Shown here piece by piece: positions 1 through 4,437 of a stretch of DNA of 8,326 nt. The position numbers and the translations under genes are program-made. Position 1 is the stretch's first letter; the number at the start of each line of letters is the position of its first letter. The notes below the pieces were generated by a model. The model searched no databases. It was given only the letters and a program-made list of their open reading frames with translations, and had not been told where the DNA came from. This stretch comes from an uncultured Collinsella sp. (GTDB lineage: Bacteria > Actinomycetota > Coriobacteriia > Coriobacteriales > Coriobacteriaceae): contig CAUAEH010000062.1 of NCBI GenBank assembly GCA_958427975.1, positions 1 to 8,326 on the forward strand, in the 5' to 3' direction.

Positions 1-367
1 CGTTGGCGTCCTCGCCCTTCCAGTCGTAGATATTGTAATCTGCGCCCTCATCGCCATTGTTGACGTACGTGACGTGAATACCCGTCATGGTCGAACCGTC
101 ATAATTTGTAAGGCCGGGCTGGACGGAATCGACGACGACGGAAAGGCCAGCAGTCGTGGTCACCGTCGTGCCAACAGCCAGGTCAGTCGTAGGCTGCTCT
201 TCCTTCTTCGTCTCTTCCTTCTTGTCGCCATCGCCGGCATCCTCGGTGACGGTCGCCTTATCGCTACCGCAACCGGCAAGAAGACCGGCAGTCCCCAAGG
301 CAACAGTGGCGAATGCGCCAAGTGCAGCGCGACGGCTCAGCAGCACTTCATTTTCGAGCTTATTCAT
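1..367 (-). CDS. Tat-type lipoprotein, N-terminal part (runs off window), DUF4352-like
   Basis: Only the first ~122 codons are present; the gene continues beyond position 1. From the ATG at 367 the protein begins MNKLENEVLLSRRAALGAFA. SRRAAL at residues 11-16 resembles a twin-arginine motif, followed by a hydrophobic stretch and the lipobox LLAGC with the acylated Cys at residue 33. A polar linker rich in Asp, Lys and Glu (about 34-57) follows, then a segment (VVDSVQPG, GIHVTYVNNGDEG) that resembles the start of the Ig-like DUF4352 fold seen in many Gram-positive lipoproteins. It should be a membrane-anchored extracytoplasmic protein of unknown function. An ATG at 370 is directly adjacent; I prefer 367 because AGGAAGGA (374-381) is then 6 nt away instead of 3. 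The ribosome site lies inside a long hairpin (see 373-426). Lipoprotein nature is well supported; the DUF4352 link is a pattern judgement. Confidence 0.82.
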   Translation of the reverse strand, partial: MNKLENEVLLSRRAALGAFATVALGTAGLLAGCGSDKATVTEDAGDGDKKEETKKEEQPTTDLAVGTTVTTTAGLSVVVDSVQPGLTNYDGSTMTGIHVTYVNNGDEGADYNIYDWKGEDAN

Positions 368-372
368 CATGC

Positions 373-426
373 ATCCTTCCTACGATCCGGCTACCGCGCC
401 GGCACACAGCACATCGTAGGAAGGAT
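373..426 (-). promoter_or_regulatory. 14-bp perfect inverted repeat enclosing the lipoprotein Shine-Dalgarno
   Basis: ATCCTTCCTACGAT at 373-386 is exactly the reverse complement of 413-426, with 26 nt between the arms. In the minus-strand transcript the second arm contains the whole ribosome site AGGAAGGA (374-381), just before the start codons at 370/367. If transcription starts upstream of 426, the hairpin would hide the site. This could be a translational control hairpin (temperature, protein or small-RNA responsive). It could instead be a DNA operator. The repeat is seen directly; the role is inferred. Confidence 0.6.
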
Positions 427-440
427 TGAACTTGAATTCA

Positions 441-455
441 TTAGCTGTGAGCTAA
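441..455 (-). promoter_or_regulatory. 15-bp operator-like dyad TTAGCTGTGAGCTAA
   Basis: Perfect inverted repeat with 6-bp arms and a 3-nt centre. It lies just downstream of the proposed -10 box (462-467), at about +1 to +15 of the predicted lipoprotein transcript, a classic repressor position. It matches the dyad at 1745-1759 at 11 of 15 positions. The cognate regulator is unknown. Confidence 0.4.
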
Positions 456-461
456 GGTTGC

Positions 462-490
462 CATATAGAAAAGCATGAAGCGCGTGTCCA
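462..490 (-). promoter_or_regulatory. sigma-70-type promoter for the lipoprotein gene
   Basis: Read on the minus strand: -35 TGGACA (490-485; one mismatch to TTGACA), a 17-nt spacer, and -10 TATATG (467-462). Predicted start is near 455, giving a leader of about 88 nt that contains the dyad and the hairpin. Identified by eye only. Confidence 0.45.
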
Positions 491-885
491 TCGCCGATGA
501 TACCTCGAAGCTTGCCAACATCAATTTGAACTACTGGTTCTACGGCTGCAGCGCCTTGCTTCGATTTCCGACATGTCGAACCTGCGCGGTGTGGTCCATG
601 TGGACGACGACGCTCTCGATCATGCCCTACATGCTCGATGTTCATACGAGCTCGACAAGAATCCTGGTAGATGCGGGCTGAGAGCCGCCCAAGGGTCACA
701 TGGGCTCGGCCACATTCAACAACCACAAGGCCATCGTGGGCGGCAACGACACGGCCTGCAACTCAAAGCAGACGATGCGCACGATGTGCCGAATAGACCG
801 CGAGGAGCAGGCGGGATACCTCATAACAGCCGGGCAGTCCCTACGGTATAGGCTAGGCAATGGGGTGTGGGGCGTACAGCAAGGA
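475..885 (+). other. Gene-poor stretch, possibly decayed coding sequence
   Basis: No gene can be assigned between the lipoprotein promoter and the EcsC-family stop codon. One plus-strand frame is open from an ATG at 475 through 885 except for a single TGA at 679-681. The part after 700 has strongly GC-ending codons (residues GSATFNNHKAIVGG and onward), as a real gene here would. Another plus frame is open at 573-851 and a minus frame at 391-726. No clear ribosome site precedes any of these starts and I recognise no family. It may be a gene remnant in either direction, or simply GC-rich DNA with few stops. Confidence 0.25.
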
Positions 886-1641
886 CTAAAGCAGGTCGCT
901 TTCCACCTCAACGTCTTCGATGCTTTCGATCTCCGCTTCGGTGGGCAGGGTCCCATCGGGGTCCTCGCCCTCCATGAACATCCTGATGGCGTTCTTGGCA
1001 ATGATGCTCGTCGATGCCACGTCCACGCCGCCGCCAATCAAGCCGCCGGCGAGGGGCAGCATTTTCCCGAGGTTGATGATACCTTTCTCGCCGAACTTCG
1101 TGATAAATCTGAAGCCGACTTTCTGGTTGATCTTCACGAGTGCCGACCCGGGAATCTTCTTGATTGCAACCTCAAGCGATTTCGTCCCAGTCTTGATGAG
1201 CCCCATTTTGACAAGATCACTCGCCGTCGTACCCGTGAGGCACATATAGATCATCGTCTGAACTTGGTCGGACGTAACGTCATAGCCACCCATCTTCGCG
1301 ATGCAGGCGATCATGCGCATCTGAACGTACATGACGCTGCTTATGTTCGCGGGAATTGCGACCGGAAGCGTAATCAAGCCCCCGAGCCCGGTGACGAAAC
1401 CTGAGGTTCCGCATTTCATGACCTGCCACTTTGCGAGTGCCCTTGCGGCATCATCAGGCGACTTCGCCTTTCCCGTGTAGTCGGCAACCATCTCGTCGAC
1501 CGAACGACTCACCTTAGGGACGCCATTCAGTGCGCTCCTGTAGATGGTATCGAGCAGCTTGCCGGCCGATTCCTCATCGATGGGAATCTCGAAGCCTTTG
1601 GCCTTTTCAACCGTTTCTTTCTCTCCCGTCTTCTTAGCCAT
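886..1641 (-). CDS. EcsC-family protein
   Basis: A 251-residue protein with the look of the EcsC family (named after the product of the Bacillus ecs operon; biochemical role unclear). The N-terminus is charged (MAKKTGEKETVEKAKG). The family core spans about residues 28-222. It contains a glycine-rich hydrophobic stretch (about 77-100, including GLGGLITLPVAIP), then VMYVQMRMIACIAKMGGYDV (103-122) and the following QVQT, typical of EcsC proteins. A second Gly-rich segment (LPLAGGLIGGGVD, 195-207) follows, and the tail is very acidic. The hydrophobic segments suggest membrane association. I chose the ATG at 1641 because AAAGGAAG sits just upstream; an in-frame Met at 1707 adds 22 residues without a ribosome site. 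It is transcribed alone: the next gene upstream ends 326 nt away. Family assignment is fairly sure; function is unknown. Confidence 0.85.
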   Translation of the reverse strand: MAKKTGEKETVEKAKGFEIPIDEESAGKLLDTIYRSALNGVPKVSRSVDEMVADYTGKAKSPDDAARALAKWQVMKCGTSGFVTGLGGLITLPVAIPANISSVMYVQMRMIACIAKMGGYDVTSDQVQTMIYMCLTGTTASDLVKMGLIKTGTKSLEVAIKKIPGSALVKINQKVGFRFITKFGEKGIINLGKMLPLAGGLIGGGVDVASTSIIAKNAIRMFMEGEDPDGTLPTEAEIESIEDVEVESDLL

Positions 1642-1744
1642 GGCTCTTCCTTTCTCGCAGCTTTGCTTTCTCAATAACCCTTGCAAATTCTGCGAACCGT
1701 CCATCAATCTTTGGACATTTTACCTCGCGATCTATAGCGACGAT

Positions 1745-1759
1745 TCAGCTGCCAGCTGA
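1745..1759 (-). promoter_or_regulatory. 15-bp operator-like dyad TCAGCTGCCAGCTGA
   Basis: Perfect inverted repeat with 7-bp arms around one central base, about 104-118 nt upstream of the EcsC-family start. On the minus strand it lies upstream of a possible -10 TAAAAT (1722-1717), near where a -35 would be; no good -35 hexamer is visible. It shares the pattern TYAGCTGYSAGCTRA with the dyad at 441-455, so both genes may answer to one regulator. The arms are partly self-palindromic (CAGCTG), so chance occurrence is possible. Confidence 0.33.
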
Positions 1760-1779
1760 TTTGCGACCGCAACGGATGA

Positions 1780-1950
1780 TGGGCTCGCAAGTTGGCCCAT
1801 GTCCTGTTGGTGGGTCCTTATGGAATCTATTGCGATGGGCTGGCATGGGGGCTGGCGATTGCGGCCCGCATCCCCGTGTTGCTGGCGGCGGTGCTCTCAC
1901 GCCAAACGCTTGCACATTCGGATTGCTACACAACGAATGAAACTTGTTGA
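1780..1950 (+). other. Intergenic stretch with possible membrane-protein remnant
   Basis: The 326-bp gap 1642-1967 holds no convincing gene. The only protein-like segment is a plus-strand frame from 1780 to the TGA at 1948-1950. It has 56 codons and no ATG, follows a TGA at 1777-1779, and includes hydrophobic LAWGLAIAARIPVLLAAVLS. A TTG at 1792 is the only start codon near its beginning, with no ribosome site. It may be a leftover of a membrane protein gene, or chance. Confidence 0.2.
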
Positions 1951-1967
1951 TGTGGGGCGCGGTTCAT

Positions 1968-2336
1968 TCAGGGTCCGCCCCCTCGCTTCATCCTCAAAAA
2001 GCTCGTCGAAGCCCACCCCACCGTGACGGATTCCCCGGTAAAGGTGCTCACAAGCAACAGGATAAAGAAGGCCAAATAACTGATGCTCAATAGGTAGGCG
2101 ACAACCAAAAAGATAGTCCATCCAACATTGGTCTTACCGTCGGCACGGCGTTGCTCGCGATTGCGGCAAAGCCAAATCGTCACGCCAATAGCCCCAATCA
2201 ACAGCACGAGCGCCGCTGCGGCCAGCCCGGCAAGTGCAAACATCACGCCAATGCTCACAGCAATAACCGGAAGCAACAACAAGCCGCACCCACACCCACC
2301 GGGACTATAAACGGCAGTCTGTCGGCATCGCCTCAT
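1968..2336 (-). CDS. Small multi-pass membrane protein of unknown function
   Basis: A 122-residue protein with three likely membrane segments: about residues 16-35 and 36-57 (nearly continuous hydrophobic sequence including MFALAGLAAAALVLLIGAIG), and 72-98 (WTIFLVVAYLLSISYLAFFI). A short basic loop (CRNREQRRADGK, 57-68) separates them, and the C-terminus is basic (RMKRGG). A CGC motif near residues 15-17 precedes the first segment. I recognise no family. I chose the ATG at 2336 because GGAG lies 5 nt upstream; a GTG at 2366 overlapping the preceding stop codon would add ten residues without a better ribosome site. It follows the HigA-like gene by 29 nt in the same direction, so the two are probably co-transcribed. 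Confidence 0.7.
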   Translation of the reverse strand: MRRCRQTAVYSPGGCGCGLLLLPVIAVSIGVMFALAGLAAAALVLLIGAIGVTIWLCRNREQRRADGKTNVGWTIFLVVAYLLSISYLAFFILLLVSTFTGESVTVGWASTSFLRMKRGGGP

Positions 2337-2365
2337 CGTCACTCCAACCTCAACATCTTTCAGCA

Positions 2366-2707
2366 CTACAATGCGATAGCCTGCTGGACAGGAACGATCT
2401 TATCCAGTTCCGGTTCGATGCGTCTCTTCTCCGCCTCGAGATCAAACGCTATCTGGGCGCGCAGCCAATAACCATCCGTCAGGCCAAAGTAGCGGCAAAG
2501 GCGAAGGTCGGTGTCGGCCGTCACGCGACGCCTTCCCAAGATAATCTGCCCAATGCGTTGAGCCGGAATCCCGGTCTCCTTAGCAAGGCGATATTGAGAA
2601 ATGCCCATGGGAACAAGAAATTCCTCTTTGAGAAGCTCACCAGGAGTCACCGGCGACAGCAGATCGGGCGCAGTCTCATCACTTGTGATAATCGACGATT
2701 TCGACAT
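2366..2707 (-). CDS. HigA-like antitoxin / XRE-family transcriptional regulator
   Basis: A 113-residue protein. After a polar N-terminus of about 18 residues comes the typical HigA/VapI opening SPVTPGELLKEEFLVPMGIS (18-37). A helix-turn-helix follows (about 37-60: SQYRLAKETGIPAQRIGQII, then LGRR), then the conserved TADTDLRLCRYFGL (64-77) and YWLRAQIAFDLE (80-91). Such proteins bind palindromes at their own promoter and usually neutralise a HigB/RelE-type RNase encoded just before them. Here no HigB gene lies upstream: the next ORF in that direction is the M20D gene, 163 nt away. It may be an orphan antitoxin or a plain regulator. I prefer the ATG at 2707 (AGGGGA about 9 nt upstream); the in-frame Met at 2755 would add 16 residues, with no ribosome site. 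A small membrane protein follows in the same unit. Confidence 0.85.
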   Translation of the reverse strand: MSKSSIITSDETAPDLLSPVTPGELLKEEFLVPMGISQYRLAKETGIPAQRIGQIILGRRRVTADTDLRLCRYFGLTDGYWLRAQIAFDLEAEKRRIEPELDKIVPVQQAIAL

Positions 2708-2780
2708 TCCAAGCCATCCCCTGCCTCCACTCAAAACAGACCCGATAGCGCTCATTACGATGCAATCATCGTATCGCCTT

Positions 2781-2793
2781 ACGTTAATAACGT
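2781..2793 (-). promoter_or_regulatory. Palindrome ACGTTAATAACGT, candidate operator of the HigA-like regulator
   Basis: Perfect inverted repeat with 6-bp arms around one base, between the TATAAT box and the start codon. A further half-site, AACGT, follows at 2797-2801. HigA-type proteins commonly autoregulate through such palindromes, so self-binding is likely but inferred. Confidence 0.45.
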
Positions 2794-2820
2794 CAAACGT
2801 TTCTATAGACTTACATCTCT

Positions 2821-2826
2821 ATTATA
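2821..2826 (-). promoter_or_regulatory. -10 box TATAAT for the HigA-like/membrane protein unit
   Basis: On the minus strand the consensus TATAAT occurs in an AT-rich stretch about 114 nt upstream of the preferred start codon. The region 17 nt further upstream (AGAAAA) is a poor -35 match, so an activator or an alternative spacing may be used. Confidence 0.45.
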
Positions 2827-2870
2827 CCGTACATCTGTTCGTATTTTCTAGAGCAGGTATCCTTCGCCAA

Positions 2871-4058
2871 TTAGCCAAGCAGAAGCAATCGTTTGTAGAC
2901 ATCGAGGCCTTTGAGCAGAATTTCCTCGTCAAAGAGCATGCTATCGGTATGCAGAGCACTCGTGGCATAGGCGGGACAGCCCTCGGCGTCGCTCGGAATG
3001 TCCTGACTGACAGGAACGCCCGTGCCCAGCAAGAAGAACACGCCCGGCAGATGGCGCTGATAGAACGCGAAATCCTCGGCGATTAGCAGCGGCTCGTCCA
3101 CAAGTTGCAGCTCGGACAAGGCAGGCGCAATGCGGGCGAACAGCTCGGGGTCGTTATCGACCGGCGGATAGCCCTCGGCAAAATCGAGATCGTACGTGCA
3201 GCCCGTTGCGGCGCAGGCATCGTCCAACACGCGGCGCACGCCCTCGCGCGCACGGTCGAACATACCGTCCGTAAACACGCGCAGACTGCCAGCCACATGG
3301 GCCTCCCCTGCCACCGCATTGCAGACGGTGCCGGCCTGAAGCAGGCCGAACTTACCAATGCAGGGCTCGTCGGCACCCAACTCGTCCATGAGCTCGCGCT
3401 CGGCAACCAAGAACTTGGCAGCCGCCAGTGCCGCATCGTGCGACTCCTCGACTGGAACGCCGTAGGTCTTGGCGATATGGATGCTCGCGCCATGGATATG
3501 AATGTGCGTCTCGCTTGAGCGCGCCAGCAGCGGACCGGAACAGCTTGCCAACGTGCCGGCGGGCAAATCGGGCCATACGTGGAAGCCAAAAATGCGGTCG
3601 ACGCCATAGCGCTCGAACACGCCGCTCTCACACACCGTCTTGGCGCCACCGGTCGTTTCCTCGGCCGGCTGGAACACAAAGAGCACGTTGCGCTTGATGA
3701 CGCCCGGTTGCTCGCGAATCGTGCGGTCGACATGCGTCGCGGCGGCAAGCGCCATGGCCATGTGTCCATCGTGTCCGCACGCATGCATCTTGCCGGGATG
3801 GGTCGAGGCGAAGGCCGCACCCGTCGCCTCCGCGATGGGCAGCGCGTCCATATCGGCGCGAATCGCCGTGGCATGCGCGGCGCCCGTGCCAGCGTCGAAG
3901 AAAGCGCAAACACAGCTGGGGCAGGGATGGACCACTTCACAGGCAAGCGAGGCGAGCACGCCCTCTATATAGGCTATGGTTTGAGGAAGCTCGAAATCGA
4001 GCTCCGGAATGCGATGCAGGTCGCGACGATAGCGACGAAGTTCTTGGAGCTCGGTCAT
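2871..4058 (-). CDS. M20D-family metallo-amidohydrolase, candidate N-acetyl-diaminopimelate deacetylase
   Basis: A 395-residue cytoplasmic zinc- or manganese-type amidohydrolase that would remove an acyl group from an amino acid. The family opening RRDLHRIPELDFE is at 11-23. Metal ligands are visible: MHACGHDGHM (91-100; Cys94, His96), PAEETTGGAK (131-140; Glu133/134), FGFHVWPDLP (158-166; His160) and near the end His370 in ALHTDSM. EDFAFY (328-333) is the usual C-terminal motif. The dimerisation-domain signature, normally GGHAAxP, reads HGASIHIAK (189-197). The ATG at 4058 has AAAGGA 6 nt upstream; the frame stays open to 4307 but would then enter the lysine riboswitch. Homologues include hippurate hydrolases, IAA-amino acid hydrolases and YkuR/DapL. 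Its divergent position beside a dapA-dapB-dapH operon favours the DAP deacetylase role. Family is sure; substrate is inferred. Confidence 0.9.
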   Translation of the reverse strand: MTELQELRRYRRDLHRIPELDFELPQTIAYIEGVLASLACEVVHPCPSCVCAFFDAGTGAAHATAIRADMDALPIAEATGAAFASTHPGKMHACGHDGHMAMALAAATHVDRTIREQPGVIKRNVLFVFQPAEETTGGAKTVCESGVFERYGVDRIFGFHVWPDLPAGTLASCSGPLLARSSETHIHIHGASIHIAKTYGVPVEESHDAALAAAKFLVAERELMDELGADEPCIGKFGLLQAGTVCNAVAGEAHVAGSLRVFTDGMFDRAREGVRRVLDDACAATGCTYDLDFAEGYPPVDNDPELFARIAPALSELQLVDEPLLIAEDFAFYQRHLPGVFFLLGTGVPVSQDIPSDAEGCPAYATSALHTDSMLFDEEILLKGLDVYKRLLLLG

Positions 4059-4089
4059 AATGGATCCTTTCATGGGGCATATCCATTCC

Positions 4090-4115
4090 CACAATATTGT
4101 GATGCAGAATTGTGA
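4090..4115 (-). promoter_or_regulatory. Palindrome plus repeated half-site upstream of the M20D gene
   Basis: CACAATATTGTG (4090-4101) is a perfect 12-bp palindrome 32-43 nt upstream of the M20D start. Its half ATTGTGA (4096-4102) recurs at 4109-4115, 13 nt apart. This looks like a three-half-site operator in the divergent control region. The regulator is unknown. Confidence 0.4.
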
Positions 4116-4169
4116 CGCCCTTGTTTCTAGCATATCCCTGCATTTTTTAAACGTTATATACGAATACTC

Positions 4170-4198
4170 TTGTTTGGTAAAGTGCAACGTGGTAGGGT
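4170..4198 (+). promoter_or_regulatory. Promoter of the lysine operon
   Basis: TTGTTT (4170-4175), a 17-nt spacer and TAGGGT (4193-4198) form an acceptable sigma-70-type promoter. The expected start near 4205 is just before the first paired base of the riboswitch at 4210, which supports the call. Confidence 0.5.
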
Positions 4199-4209
4199 CG
4201 TTACCACTT

Positions 4210-4366
4210 GATAGAGGCGCGGGCACGAAGAGCCGCGGGCGAGCCGGCAGGCTTTGACCCCGCGGGGAGGCGAAACCCGCCGAACTGGGTTTTTCGGGCA
4301 CGAACAACCTGGTGGGCCTGCGGGAAACACCCGCAGGACTGTCTGCAGCAATGCGGGAGCGCTATC
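4210..4366 (+). ncRNA. Lysine riboswitch (L box)
   Basis: A leader RNA domain that binds free lysine and reduces expression of lysine genes. It starts with GATAGAGGCGCG, matching the L-box opening, and ends with GGAGCGCTATC; GATAG (4210-4214) pairs with CTATC (4362-4366) to form P1. Inside are GCCGAACTGGG (4279-4289), CCTGGTGGGCC (4308-4318), a perfect 8-bp hairpin with arms 4317-4324 and 4330-4337, and the hallmark GGACTGTC (4336-4343). These follow the order of known lysine riboswitches such as that of Bacillus lysC. It lies directly upstream of lysA-dapA, fitting the ligand. Confidence 0.93.
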
Positions 4367-4427
4367 CGGACATGGGGTCCACGCTATGCGGATTCGATGC
4401 GCCGATGGCGCCGTCTGGATAGCGAGG
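4360..4427 (+). promoter_or_regulatory. Riboswitch expression platform with competing pairings at the lysA ribosome site
   Basis: The 3' strand of P1 and the bases after it (CGCTATCCGGA, 4360-4370) can pair over 11 positions (one G-U) with TCTGGATAGCG (4414-4424). If P1 is formed instead, CGCTAT (4382-4387) can pair with ATAGCG (4419-4424). CC (4379-4380) then meets GG (4426-4427) of the ribosome site GAGG, and a 5-bp hairpin GCGCC-GAT-GGCGC lies in the loop. Lysine binding would therefore hide the ribosome site. There is no U tract, so control is probably translational. The pairings are seen; the switching model is inferred. Confidence 0.6.
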
Positions 4428-4437
4428 TTTACGGGAC

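Noticed and set aside
700..1404. 234-codon plus-strand frame as a gene
   Set aside because: Most of it lies opposite the EcsC-family gene and is its shadow. Only the part before 886 is unexplained and is reported separately as a possible remnant.
1642..1707. 22-residue N-terminal extension of the EcsC-family protein
   Set aside because: AAAGGAAG precedes the ATG at 1641, while no ribosome site precedes 1707. The true start is probably the shorter one.
1699..1716. GTCCA/TGGAC hairpin as a terminator
   Set aside because: Five pairs with an 8-nt loop and no adjoining gene end; too weak to call.
4059..4307. N-terminal extension of the M20D protein by 83 residues
   Set aside because: The extension is unlike the family and would run across the opposite-strand lysine riboswitch and promoter. 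A good ribosome site precedes the ATG at 4058.
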